Below, piece after piece: positions 27,857 to 37,622 of a stretch of DNA of 64,000 nucleotides. Position numbers and translations under genes: made by a program. The stretch comes from Sphingobacteriales bacterium (GTDB taxonomy: Bacteria > Bacteroidota > Bacteroidia > Chitinophagales > JADIYW01): the NCBI GenBank assembly GCA_016721245.1, contig JADKIQ010000003.1, positions 72,501 to 136,500 of the forward strand, written 5' to 3'. Under the pieces are notes generated by a model that was not told where the DNA came from, searched no databases, and worked only from the letters and a program-made list of their open reading frames with translations. Position 1 is the first letter of the stretch. Every line of letters starts with the position of its first letter.

Positions 27857-28393
27857 ATGAAGTATTTATTTTCTTATTACTTACTCCTTATTACTCTTTA
27901 CTCTTTTGCAGATATGCCGGGCAATAAACCTCGTCCGGATTATAGTGTGAAAATTACCGGTTTAAAAGAATACAAGGAGTATACGTTTTATTCGCAGGGA
28001 TATGATTCGGCAGTTATATTAAGAGACAGCAGCAGTATTTATATACAAGGCGGGTTTGGCGCACCCATGTGTGTGAATGTTTGGGCGGTACAACAAAAAT
28101 CCAATAAACATACGGATACGCTTAATTTTTGTAGTATAAGTTCAGAAAATGATAAGGCAGGCATTCTGACTATTCAGAACAATCATTTAATTTTTACCAT
28201 AGATACAACATTCAGTAAATCCGAAAAAAGTGATATTCAATTTGAAACATCAATAGTTAATACAGAGGATGTTCAGTCAGTGAAAAACAGAAATATCATG
28301 TACCTGATTTCCGGTTTGAGTTTTTTGGTTTTAATAACGTTGATTTTCTTTGTCTGGAATAAAAACAGGAAATCTAAAAATCAGCAACCATGA
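27857..28393 (+). CDS. Exported protein with C-terminal membrane anchor, unknown function
   Basis: This 178-residue protein has a signal peptide (MKYLFSYYLLLITLYSFA) and a mature N-terminus DMPGNKPRPD. A beta-rich region follows, containing YTFYSQGYDSAVILRDS and VNVWAVQ, then one transmembrane helix near 150-170 and a short basic tail. The gene at 28721 is a paralogue with the same plan. The signal-peptide core is encoded by a heptamer array. It is the first gene of an operon of six tightly spaced genes ending with an MFS transporter. I do not recognise the family. Confidence 0.65.
   Translation: MKYLFSYYLLLITLYSFADMPGNKPRPDYSVKITGLKEYKEYTFYSQGYDSAVILRDSSSIYIQGGFGAPMCVNVWAVQQKSNKHTDTLNFCSISSENDKAGILTIQNNHLIFTIDTTFSKSEKSDIQFETSIVNTEDVQSVKNRNIMYLISGLSFLVLITLIFFVWNKNRKSKNQQP
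27873..27907 (+). repeat. Heptamer array, CTTATTA type, encoding a signal peptide core
   Basis: Units CTTATTA, CTTACTC, CTTATTA, CTCTTTA and CTCTTTT lie inside the coding sequence and are translated as SYYLLLITLYSF, the h-region of the signal peptide. Confidence 0.82.
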
Positions 28394-28539
28394 TAAATTA
28401 TCATCCGATTTTATCAGATGCGGTTTCGCCAATCATACTGGCTATGCCGGCTGTAATTTTGTTGGTAGTTATTGCGGCGCTTACATTTGGCATTCTTTGG
28501 CTGATTGCGTATATTCGGAAAAGAAATCAAAATCAATGA
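28390..28539 (+). CDS. Small single-pass membrane protein
   Basis: A 49-residue protein whose ATG overlaps the stop of the previous gene (ATGA). One transmembrane helix spans about 15-42 and is followed by a basic tail (YIRKRNQNQ). Its stop overlaps the ATG of the next gene. The overlaps on both sides argue that it is real and translationally coupled. The function is unknown. Confidence 0.6.
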   Translation: MINYHPILSDAVSPIILAMPAVILLVVIAALTFGILWLIAYIRKRNQNQ

Positions 28540-28709
28540 AAAAGTTTTGCTCATTCTATACCTTGTTTCTGCTATTACAAACTTGTTTTGCAGATATTCC
28601 GCTGGATAAAAACGGAAATAATAAAACAGCTTTCAGCGATTTTAATTATCTGCCTTTAACACTTGGAGTGTTGTTTGCTGCCGGCATGCTGGCTTTTTAT
28701 ACACCTTAA
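28536..28709 (+). CDS. Small exported membrane protein
   Basis: This 57-residue protein has a signal-peptide-like N-terminus ending TCFA, a short mature stretch starting DIPLDKNGNN, and a second hydrophobic helix at the C-terminus. The mature start resembles DMPGNKPRPD and DIALPKQKN in its two larger neighbours, so the operon shares a mature-N-terminal theme. The function is unknown. Confidence 0.55.
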   Translation: MKKFCSFYTLFLLLQTCFADIPLDKNGNNKTAFSDFNYLPLTLGVLFAAGMLAFYTP

Positions 28710-28720
28710 AAAACGAAAAA

Positions 28721-29285
28721 ATGCAAATAAATAAACTATCCGTTCTTGTTATATTGTTGTTGAGCAGGCTGTTTGCTTCAGCAGATATTGCCCTTCCCAA
28801 ACAAAAGAACCAATTGGATACTAAGTATTATTTTGCAAATGTAGACAGCTTTGCGACACATACTTTTTATGTAAAAAAGAGTGCTAATGATAAAACGTAC
28901 AAAATAAAACAAGATGCCGCTTTTTTTGTTAAAAGTAAATGGAGCTAAAGGTGACGAAAGACTGGAGGTTTGGGCAGTAAATAAAAGCAATCAGCAGAAA
29001 TCTAATTCGTTTATTTTGATAACGGTTAAGCCAACAGAGCCCATTAGTTCCAGCACAAATTATATTGCCATCACTTTTTCTTTTGATAAAGCGGGAAAAC
29101 TCAATTATAAGCAAACGGTTTTAAAACCGGACTGTTACAGTAAAAAACAATTTGTTCCTTTATTGTCAATAAATAAACCAGCCTCAGGATTCAACTCCTT
29201 GTCTCTTCTGTCCATTTTTTCTTTCCTTGTTTTATTATCAGCGTTTTTATTTGCTAAGATGAAACAGCGAAACGTGTATGTTTAA
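28721..29285 (+). CDS. Exported protein with C-terminal anchor, paralogue of 27857 (frameshifted)
   Basis: Two frames join at the T run 28921-28927. The first has the signal peptide (MQINKLSVLVILLLSRLFASA) and the mature start DIALPKQKN. The second has LKVNGAKGDERLEVWAVN, a beta-rich region, and a transmembrane helix near the C-terminus (LSIFSFLVLLSAFLF). One T more or fewer joins them to about 187 residues. The THTFYVKKS and VWAV segments match the protein at 27857. The function is unknown. Confidence 0.6.
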
Positions 29286-29586
29286 ATATCTGGCACTGAC
29301 GATTGCGATAGAGATACCCATCTATTTTTTGTTTGACAGAAAAAGGATTTTATATTCTGTTTTTATATTGGTGTTGGCCAATTGTTTTACCTGGCCCATC
29401 ATTAACATATTATATCAAACTACTAATATTCATTTGTTGATTTTTGAAAGTGGCGTAACCATTGTGGAAGCATTTATTATCTATTGGTTCTTAGAACAAA
29501 AGTTCTCCAAAGCGCTCTTGATTTCTTTAGTGCAAAATTCTGTCACTACTTTTCTCGGTATCTGGATAAATAATATCAGGCTATGA
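29278..29586 (+). CDS. Small polytopic membrane protein
   Basis: This 102-residue protein is mostly hydrophobic, with about four predicted membrane segments. It overlaps the gene before it by eight bases and the gene after it by four (ATGA). No family is recognised. Confidence 0.6.
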   Translation: MFKYLALTIAIEIPIYFLFDRKRILYSVFILVLANCFTWPIINILYQTTNIHLLIFESGVTIVEAFIIYWFLEQKFSKALLISLVQNSVTTFLGIWINNIRL

Positions 29587-30620
29587 GCAATAAATATAAA
29601 ATAGCAGTTTTGTTCGGTGCAGGTCATGGATTCAATGATTTTATTGCCGGTTATTTGCTGGCTCATTTGTCGGTGCAATCTGCCAATTGGCAATTGAACA
29701 CCATCGCATTTCTGGTATACAGCGTGGTGGCGTTTGGCGGACAATTACCGGCCGGCATGATGCTAGATAAAATCAAGCGATTAAAAGTATTCAGTTTACT
29801 TTCCGTTTCTCTTATGGTGTTTGCAATTGAATTATCTTTTTTAAATATTTATGCGGCAATTTTAGCAAGTGCGTTTGCTTCTGCATTGATTCATGTTTGC
29901 GGCGGTGCGGCCTGTTCTATTTCAGACAATAAAAGTGCTACGTTGGCGGGTATTTTCACCTCACCCGGTGTAATTGGATTGATTACCGGGGGCATTTTAG
30001 GAGCAACAACGTTTTCTTATTTCTATTTATTGATATTGCCATTGCTCTTGCTGCTTTTTTTGCTGGCAACATCAGCAATACCGTCTTACGCAATCATAGA
30101 TGAAAGGAAAGAAGAGTCACTGTTAGATACACACGATTTCTTTATGCTGATGCTGTTAGTCGCCATAGCATTTCGTTCATTATTCTGGAATGTGCTGCAC
30201 ATGATGTGTTTTGATAATACGCAATGGCTTTTGGGCTTAGGAATTTCAGCTGCGGCAGGAAAACTAATGGGTGGATATATAGCAGATAAGGTTGATTGGA
30301 AGAAATTTGTATTTGTCAGTATTCTTTGTTCGGCGCTATTGTTGAATGCAGGAAAGTACTACTTTCCGGTTTTCTGTGTGGGCGTAGCATTGTTGCAAAG
30401 TGCGGTGCCGGTAACGTTGTTACTGATGCAGCATTATATGCGTAATCGTCCTGCTACAGCAAGCGGACTGAGTTTGGGTGCAGCTATTATTATTGCGGGA
30501 TTACCTACGTATTTTGAGCAATTCAGGTTGGTACAGAACAATAAAATTTTTGTAATACTACTAAGTATAGCATTTTTTGCCTCCAATTTCTGGATAATCA
30601 GAAATTCAAAAACAGCTTAG
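29583..30620 (+). CDS. MFS transporter
   Basis: This 345-residue protein has about 10-12 membrane segments and major-facilitator-like features: FGAGHGFNDFIAGYLLAHL at the N-terminus, GGQLPAGMMLDKIKR in the loop after TM2, and GKLMGGYIADKVDWKK as the equivalent loop of the second half. It is shorter than typical MFS members. It is the last gene of the 27.9-30.6 kb operon and its stop overlaps the stop of the convergent DoxX gene. The substrate is unknown. Confidence 0.75.
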   Translation: MSNKYKIAVLFGAGHGFNDFIAGYLLAHLSVQSANWQLNTIAFLVYSVVAFGGQLPAGMMLDKIKRLKVFSLLSVSLMVFAIELSFLNIYAAILASAFASALIHVCGGAACSISDNKSATLAGIFTSPGVIGLITGGILGATTFSYFYLLILPLLLLLFLLATSAIPSYAIIDERKEESLLDTHDFFMLMLLVAIAFRSLFWNVLHMMCFDNTQWLLGLGISAAAGKLMGGYIADKVDWKKFVFVSILCSALLLNAGKYYFPVFCVGVALLQSAVPVTLLLMQHYMRNRPATASGLSLGAAIIIAGLPTYFEQFRLVQNNKIFVILLSIAFFASNFWIIRNSKTA

Positions 30621-31009
30621 TTTAGTTCAGCTTCCAGGTCAGCTTTATGGAATCCAATGATGCTCAGGCAGCATAATAATACGACTACAGCAGAAGCAAA
30701 CATTAAACCTCCATCACCTTCGATGTTGATTTCGCTAAGTGTCAAATGCATACAAATGGCACCAAACATCATCAGTGAGCCTAAAATTGCGCCACGCCAT
30801 GCCATTTTGGGTACAAGCAACAATAGAATGGTGATACATTCCAATACAGCAACACCATAGCGTCCTGCTGATTCCATGCCGATACGCTGGAAAATGTACA
30901 CTGCTGTCGGCGCAGAACTAAATTTCATAAATGCTGAATATCCGAAAATTCCGGAAGCTACTAAACGGGTTCCTATGTCCAGAAGTTTGATATTGTTTTT
31001 CATAGACAT
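30617..31009 (-). CDS. DoxX family membrane protein
   Basis: This 130-residue protein has four membrane segments and the DoxX-type layout, with TRLVASGIFGYSAFMKF at the start and a second helix preceded by RYGVAVLE. DoxX-like proteins are linked to thiol and oxidative stress in some bacteria, but the role here is open. Start could be 31009 or two codons later. Confidence 0.75.
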   Translation of the reverse strand: MSMKNNIKLLDIGTRLVASGIFGYSAFMKFSSAPTAVYIFQRIGMESAGRYGVAVLECITILLLLVPKMAWRGAILGSLMMFGAICMHLTLSEINIEGDGGLMFASAVVVLLCCLSIIGFHKADLEAELN

Positions 31010-31170
31010 AATTTTATACTATAATGTGCACCTATTTTTAATATTTGTCAAGTAGGTTCTGTTAAACGGAGCGTATCATTTAGTATTTGGCGTGAAAATG
31101 AAGGTATTTGGTGTGTTTTTATTCTTTTTTTTAAGAAGTTGATTAAAAATCATTGATTTATAAATAAAAA

Positions 31171-31200
31171 AAAGAGGAACCTTGAAGATTCCTCTTTTTA
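31171..31200. terminator. Terminator downstream of atpC
   Basis: AAAGAGGAA pairs with TTCCTCTTT. A and T tracts on both sides make it usable in both directions; it ends the minus-strand atpDC transcript. Confidence 0.85.
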
Positions 31201-31219
31201 AAAAACTCGAATAATATTT

Positions 31220-31468
31220 TTATACAGTTACAACACCTTCTGTCAGAACAGAAACATTGTTTTTTAACACTTCAACAATACCGCTTTTTAGTTTAAACTC
31301 CTGTTTCCCAGTACTTGTTTTAATTTTCACGGTACCTTCAATAATAGAAGTAATCATCGGAGTATGGTTGTTAAGCACCTCAAATTTTCCGTTAGTACCA
31401 CAAAGTTGAACGGAATCTACTTCTCCGGAGAAAACTTTTAATTCAGGTGTCAGAATGTCTAATTGCAT
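31220..31468 (-). CDS. atpC: ATP synthase F1 subunit epsilon
   Basis: The 82-residue protein is the N-terminal beta-sandwich of epsilon (MQLDILTPELKVFSGEV, NHTPMITSI). The C-terminal helical hairpin of the E. coli protein (about 139 residues) is missing, as in many Bacteroidota. The inhibitory role of that hairpin is therefore absent. It follows atpD after nine bases. Confidence 0.93.
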   Translation of the reverse strand: MQLDILTPELKVFSGEVDSVQLCGTNGKFEVLNNHTPMITSIIEGTVKIKTSTGKQEFKLKSGIVEVLKNNVSVLTEGVVTV

Positions 31469-31477
31469 TTTTTATGA

Positions 31478-32983
31478 TTATTTTGCTTCAGCCAATAATT
31501 TTTTACCTTTTTCGATAGCATCTTCAATAGATCCAACTAAGTTGAATGCTGCTTCCGGATACTCATCTACTTTACCATCCATAATCATTTCGAAGCCTTT
31601 CAGCGTATCTTCGATAGAAACGAATACACCTTTTAAGCCGGTGAATTGTTCTGCCACGTGGAACGGCTGAGATAAGAAACGTTGAACACGACGTGCACGG
31701 TGAACGACTAATTTATCTTCTTCAGATAACTCGTCCATACCAAGAATGGCGATGATATCCTGTAATTCTTTGTAACGTTGTAAGATCATTTTTACACGTT
31801 GAGCAACACCATAGTGTCTTTCACCTAAAACAGCCGGGTCTAAGATACGGGAAGTTGAATCCAACGGATCCACCGCAGGATAGATACCTAATTCAGCAAT
31901 TTTACGGCTTAATACCGTTGTTGCATCTAAGTGAGCAAATGTTGTTGCCGGAGCAGGGTCAGTTAAGTCATCCGCAGGTACATAAACCGCTTGTACAGAG
32001 GTAATTGAACCAGATTTAGTGGAGGTAATACGCTCTTGCATCAAACCCATTTCAGTAGAAAGCGTTGGCTGATAACCTACCGCAGATGGCATACGACCTA
32101 ATAAAGCCGATACCTCAGAACCTGCCTGTGTGAAACGGAAGATATTGTCAACGAAGAATAAGATGTCTTTACCTTTTCCGTCGCCGTCACCATCACGGAA
32201 TTGTTCTGCAATGGTTAAACCTGACAAAGCAACACGCGCACGTGCTCCCGGCGGCTCGTTCATCTGACCGAATACCAAGGTTGCTTTTGATTCTTTCAAG
32301 GCTTCTTTATCAACGGAAGCTAAATCCCAGTCACCTTTTTCCATAGAGTGCTTGAACGCTTCGCCATATTTAATTACATCTGATTCTAAGAACTCACGTA
32401 ATAAGTCATTTCCTTCACGCGTTCTTTCACCTACACCGGCAAACACGGATAAACCACCATGACCTTTGGCAATATTATTTACCAATTCCATGATTAATAC
32501 CGTTTTACCTACACCAGCACCACCGAACAAACCAATTTTACCGCCTTTTGCGTAGGGCTCAATTAAGTCGATTACTTTAATACCAGTATATAATACTTCT
32601 TTAGAAGTAGCTAAGTCTTCGTATTTAGGGGGTTTATTGTGAATTGGGTATCCGCCAACTTTACTCACTTCACCGATGCCGTCGATAGCATTACCGATTA
32701 CGTTGAACAAACGGCCTTTGATCGCTTCACCTGCCGGCATCGTAATCTGACCGCCTGTGTCAGTTACCAAAGCACCACGGGTTAAACCTTCAGTAGCATC
32801 CATCGCCACACAACGAACGCTGTCTTCTCCCAGATGTTGCTGACATTCCAGCACCACTTCAGAGCCATCGTCTTTTTTTACGATTAGTGCATTTAATATT
32901 CTCGGAAGAGCAGAACCCTCGCCGCTGAATGATACGTCCACTACAGGACCGATGATTGATGTAATTTTACCTACGCTTGCCAT
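31478..32983 (-). CDS. atpD: ATP synthase F1 subunit beta
   Basis: This is the 501-residue catalytic subunit with P-loop GGAGVGKTVL, GERTREGND, DNIFRFTQAGSEVSALLGR and the Bacteroidota-type insertions (for example DGDGDGKGKD). The gene is paired only with atpC; the other F-type genes are elsewhere, as is usual in this phylum. A perfect TATTTTTG box lies 34 bases before the start. Confidence 0.98.
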   Translation of the reverse strand: MASVGKITSIIGPVVDVSFSGEGSALPRILNALIVKKDDGSEVVLECQQHLGEDSVRCVAMDATEGLTRGALVTDTGGQITMPAGEAIKGRLFNVIGNAIDGIGEVSKVGGYPIHNKPPKYEDLATSKEVLYTGIKVIDLIEPYAKGGKIGLFGGAGVGKTVLIMELVNNIAKGHGGLSVFAGVGERTREGNDLLREFLESDVIKYGEAFKHSMEKGDWDLASVDKEALKESKATLVFGQMNEPPGARARVALSGLTIAEQFRDGDGDGKGKDILFFVDNIFRFTQAGSEVSALLGRMPSAVGYQPTLSTEMGLMQERITSTKSGSITSVQAVYVPADDLTDPAPATTFAHLDATTVLSRKIAELGIYPAVDPLDSTSRILDPAVLGERHYGVAQRVKMILQRYKELQDIIAILGMDELSEEDKLVVHRARRVQRFLSQPFHVAEQFTGLKGVFVSIEDTLKGFEMIMDGKVDEYPEAAFNLVGSIEDAIEKGKKLLAEAK

Positions 32984-33017
32984 AGTATATTGAGTGTATT
33001 TTATTTAAAAATCGGTG

Positions 33018-33025
33018 CAAAAATA
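33018..33025 (-). promoter_or_regulatory. -7 promoter box for atpDC
   Basis: TATTTTTG on the minus strand, 34 bases before the atpD ATG, matches TAnnTTTG exactly. Confidence 0.65.
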
Positions 33026-33221
33026 CGTTTAAGTCGCTGTATATCAAAATTGAGGCTCCAAAGTTGTCCACATATAAAGATTTGGTAATTTTTAAGGTTC
33101 CCTGAAAAAAGGTTATCTCGCTGTAGATAAAGAACTTTTCCAAAGTTTGTTGTTTTTTAAAAATCTACCAATTAAATTATTTCTTATATTTACATTTAAT
33201 CGAAAAAATAACCAATACCCA

Positions 33222-36200
33222 ATGAAAAAGACATTACTGCTTACTTTTCTTTTAATAAGCTTTTTGTGCGAAGCGCAACAAAAAATTGCAGTTGTAGAAT
33301 GGGATAAAACTATTGGAGGATATGGAAATGATTACTTAAATTCCATTATTCAAACAAGGGATAGTGGTTTCATTGGTGGTGGATATTCTGACGGTGGGGG
33401 TTACGGTATTGTAAAATTAAATAAGACAGGCGGTCGGATTTGGGGTAAATCTTATAGAGGCAATAATATTGATATTTTAAAAATAGTTCAACCTACAAAT
33501 AATGGTGGTTACATTCTTGGTGGCTATTCAACATCTTCCAATTTTTACGAAAAAAGTGAGATGAATTTAGGTGGTGCTGATTTTTGGATTTTAAAAGTAG
33601 ATTCAATAGGCACAATAATATGGCAAAATACTATAGGAGGTAATGATCACGATAAATTAACTTCATTGAATAAAACAACAGATGGTGGGTATATATTAGG
33701 TGGATATTCAATTTCGAATATCTCATTCGATAAAACTGAAAATAGTAATGGTTACGATTATTGGGTGGTAAAGATTAACTCATCTGGTTCCATCGTTTGG
33801 CAGAACACAATTACTGCCGATAATAATGATTACTTGACATCAATAATACAAACTTCTGATGGAGGTTATCTAGTTGGTGGTTATACAAATTCACAACTTA
33901 GTGGTGATAAAACAGACTATAATCATAATTATTACGATTATGATTTTTGGGTATTAAAATTAAATTCATCAGGAAATATTATTTGGCAAAAAACATTAGG
34001 AGGAACGAACGATGAAAAACTATCAACGGTTATTCAAACAAGAGATCATGGTTATTTATTAGGTGGCTTTTCAAATTCAAATAAATCTGGAAATAAAACG
34101 GAAGATAGTAAAGGTGGTTGGGACTATTGGATGATAAAATTAGACAATAACGGAGATGTTCTTTGGGATAAAACAGTAGGTGGAGACCGTGGAGATTCCT
34201 TATATTCTTTAATTCAATTAAGCAGTGGAGGTTATTTATTGAGTGGTATATCTAATTCTAATTCAAATACAGGTGATAAAATGGTTGGGAATAGAGGTGG
34301 AACCGATTATTGGGTTTTAAAATTAGATGAATCACTTAATATTGTTTGGCAAAGAACTTTAGGTGGACAACAGAATGATGTAGCAAAATCAATAATCGAA
34401 ACATTTGATAAAAAATATGTTGTTGGTGGCGAATCAACCTCCGGGCGTGGTTATGAAAAAACAGAATTTAATACAGGAATAAATGAGTCTGATTATTGGA
34501 TTTTAAAGCTAAGTGAGAAAGATGCAAACTCTATATCAGGTAAAATATTTCAATCTAAAAATAGTAACTGTATGCAAGATATTAATGAAAAAGGCGTGCG
34601 AAATATTATCGTAAATACTGAACCACAAAATTTCTACGGAGTTTCTGATTCATCAGGAAAATACACTATTCTTACCGACACAGGAAAGTATACCTTAAAT
34701 CAAATCATTCCATACTATACATTGCCATTATTTAGAAATGTAGTTTGTCCATCAAATGGTCTTTATCAAAATATTTCATTTACTCAATACGGACAAGATA
34801 CTACAGAAATCAATTTTGCAAATGATGTTACACTTTGTGCATACTTACAACTAGAATTAGCACAAGGAAGAATGCGTCGTTGCTTTGATAATAATGCAAC
34901 TATAAAATATTGCAACATTGGAAATGTTGATACCAATAACGTGCAGGTAATTGTACAGTTGCCGGAATATGTAACATTCGTTTCTGCAAGCAATCCGAAT
35001 TATACTGTTAGCGGAAAGAAAATAACTTTTAGAATCGGTGCTCTTCGTGCTAATGAATGTGGTACTATTAATTTAGTTACGCATGTAGATTGTATAAATG
35101 GTATTACAGGCTTAACGCAATGCATTAAAGCATATATTTTGCCGCGCAATGAATGTGTGAAAAAGATACAAACTGATTATTCGCTTTGGGATGGAAGCGA
35201 AATTACGGCAGATGGAAGTTGTACCGGATCTACAGTTCGTTTTGTTATTAAAAATATTGGACAAAACATGGCTGATTCATCAACCTACAGAATTTATAAA
35301 AATGCAGTGGAGGCACTTTCAAAAAACTTTAAATTAACTGCAGGTGATAGTTTAATAATAAATGTAACGGCAACAGGTCATACCTTTCGTATAGAAGCTA
35401 ACCAGACAGTACATTACCCAACAGAGTCTGCACCAAATATTACAGTAGAAAATTGCAATAATACAAATATTGCCAATCGAGGTTTTGTGAACCAGCAGGA
35501 ACAGGACAAAGCAGAGCAGGATGTAGAAAAAATTTGCTTAGAAATTAGAGATAGCTATGATCCGAACGATAAACAAATTTTTCCAGCTGGTGTTGGAGCC
35601 AATAAACTAGTGCGGCATCAAATACCTTTGGATTTTAATTCGTTTTCAGAATACCGGAACAGATACTGCTTACAAAGTAGTCATCACCGATACGCTCAAC
35701 CAGAATTTAGATTTAGCAACACTGGAATTTGGCGCTTCATCACATCCATATAAAATTGAGTTTACAGGAAGCGGAAAGCCAATTCTGAAATTAACGTTTG
35801 ATAAAATCAATCTGGTAGATTCATTTACCAACGAACCGAAAAGTCATGGTTTTATTTCTTTTAAAATCACCCCGTACGACAGTATCCCCAATGGAACGCT
35901 CGTAAAAAACAGTGCGGATATTTATTTCGATTTTAACTTACCCATTAAAACAAATACAACACAGGTAAGTATTGATGACAGATTGCCAACTGGCGCAACG
36001 TTAAATCTGGTGACCTCCGTAAAACAAAACAACACTATTTACGAAGCCATCCATGTATACCCTAATCCGTTTACACAAACCACTAATTTTGAATTTGTGT
36101 ACAATACGAAAGCACATCAGCTGTTTATTTACGATGTAAACGGAGAATTGGTGATACAGGAAAATATTGCCGGTAAAACTACGTTTCAGTTACAACGTGC

Positions 36201-36285
36201 CAATATGCCGAATGGGATGTATTTCTACAACATACAGAATAAAGACGGAGATATCATCGGCCGCGGGAAATTGGTGTTGCAATAG
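33222..36285 (+). CDS. Large T9SS-secreted repeat protein with sorting domain (one frameshift)
   Basis: From ATG 33222 a signal peptide (MKKTLLLTFLLISFLCEA) precedes about seven repeats of 50-60 residues (33290-34510) with the pattern DYWxxKxxxxGxIxWQxTxGG, then SIIQTxDGGYxxGGYS; they probably form a beta-propeller. A Cys-containing SdrD-like/beta-sandwich region follows, and then a DUF7619-like domain. The frame breaks at the T run 35633-35636; one more T restores LIRFQNTGTDTAYKVVITD and joins the C-terminal part. The end (YPNPFTQTTNFEF to GRGKLVLQ) is a type A T9SS sorting domain. Full length is about 1020 residues, secreted or surface-bound. A start 25 codons earlier is less likely. Confidence 0.82.
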
Positions 36286-36311
36286 TTGGTTTTAAAATGT
36301 AATTTCAATCT

Positions 36312-37577
36312 ATGTTTCTTTTTAAAAGTCCATTTGTACTTTTTGTCGGTATCCTGTTGCATATTGTAACCGGCCTGAGTGCAGATAAAATTCGCTGTTC
36401 AACGGCGGAGGTTTTTAAAAGAAATGCGCTAAACCATCCGGATGCTATTTTGCGGAAACAGCAACTGGAGTCGGATATTCAGCATTGGATAGCCCAAAAT
36501 GCTGCAAAGAGAGAAAATGGCATTCAGGCGATGATTACCATACCGGTAGTAGTGCATGTGGTATATGGCAAGGATGTTCAAAATATATCAGATGCGCAGA
36601 TTCAGTCCCAAATAGAAAGACTCAACAAGGATTTCAGTAATTCCAATGCAGATAAATTACACTCCTCTCATCCATTTTTTACAATTTCTGGAAATTCCAA
36701 CATTGAATTTTGTCTAACAAGAATAGATCCCAACGGAAATTCTACCAATGGGATCACAAGAACGGCTACAACTGTATCTGAATTTTCAGATAATAACGAC
36801 GTGAAATTTGCTGCAAGCGGTGGTGAAGATGCCTGGGATGCCAGGCAATATCTGAATATATGGGTGTGTAATCTGGGTGGAGATTTACTGGGATATGCTC
36901 AATTCCCTTCTGATTTAGCTAGTGCTCCGGAATCTGATGGCGTGGTGATTGGCTATCAGTATTTCGGAAGTAGTGGCGTAGTGGAGGCACCTTACGATCT
37001 GGGCAGAACCGCCACCCACGAAATTGGACATTGGCTGAATCTGGAACATATCTGGGGAGATGATGATAATTGCAGCGGCTCGGATAATGTATCGGATACA
37101 CCAAATCAGGAAACAGAAACAACAGGCTGCCCGTCCGGGGTAAGAACGGATAATTGTACTGGTAACTCACCGGGCGTCATGTATCAGAATTACATGGATT
37201 ACACCGATGATGCCTGTATGGTGATGTTTACCAAAGGACAGGTCGACAGGATGAATGCTGTTTTTGATATCGCACGGTCAGCTATCAAAACATCCAATAA
37301 ATGCTCCGGAACTACTGGTGTTTCTTTGCTGGCAAATAACAAATTGAAAATTTATCCGAATCCGGTGCAGAATTATCTGACGATAGAAGGTTTGCCTAAA
37401 ACAAGATCCGGAAATTTCAACATAGATATTTTTAATGCTTTAGGTCAGAAAGTATACACTACCGAAATCTCTTCAGATACAATGATAGAAATGACGGATT
37501 TAAAAACCGGCACTTACGTGATGACCATTTATAATGATGATTTTACGGTTACGCAAAAATTGACGGTATTAAAGTAA
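36312..37577 (+). CDS. Secreted zinc metalloprotease, family M43, with T9SS sorting domain
   Basis: The 421-residue protein has a signal peptide, a propeptide-like region, and a pappalysin/cytophagalysin-type catalytic domain. The zinc motif HEIGHWLNLEH places His236, Glu237, His240 and His246, and the Met-turn NYMDY follows. The C-terminal 75 residues (LKIYPNPVQNYLTIEG to KLTVLK) are a type A sorting domain. It should be exported through the T9SS and cleave proteins outside the cell. It follows the large repeat protein after 26 bases, so both may be made together. Confidence 0.92.
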   Translation: MFLFKSPFVLFVGILLHIVTGLSADKIRCSTAEVFKRNALNHPDAILRKQQLESDIQHWIAQNAAKRENGIQAMITIPVVVHVVYGKDVQNISDAQIQSQIERLNKDFSNSNADKLHSSHPFFTISGNSNIEFCLTRIDPNGNSTNGITRTATTVSEFSDNNDVKFAASGGEDAWDARQYLNIWVCNLGGDLLGYAQFPSDLASAPESDGVVIGYQYFGSSGVVEAPYDLGRTATHEIGHWLNLEHIWGDDDNCSGSDNVSDTPNQETETTGCPSGVRTDNCTGNSPGVMYQNYMDYTDDACMVMFTKGQVDRMNAVFDIARSAIKTSNKCSGTTGVSLLANNKLKIYPNPVQNYLTIEGLPKTRSGNFNIDIFNALGQKVYTTEISSDTMIEMTDLKTGTYVMTIYNDDFTVTQKLTVLK

Positions 37578-37589
37578 TTTTACTCAATA

Positions 37590-37617
37590 CTTACTACTTA
37601 TCACTTGTCACTTACTG
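37590..37617 (+). repeat. Heptamer array, CTTAYNA type (4 units)
   Basis: Units CTTACTA, CTTATCA, CTTGTCA and CTTACTG lie between the convergent ends of the protease and sigma factor genes. Confidence 0.85.
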
Positions 37618-37622
37618 CTTTT

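Noticed and set aside
33064..33072. TTGTCCACA as a DnaA box and part of an origin
   Set aside because: It is a single site with one mismatch, far from dnaA, and no cluster is seen. No origin is claimed.
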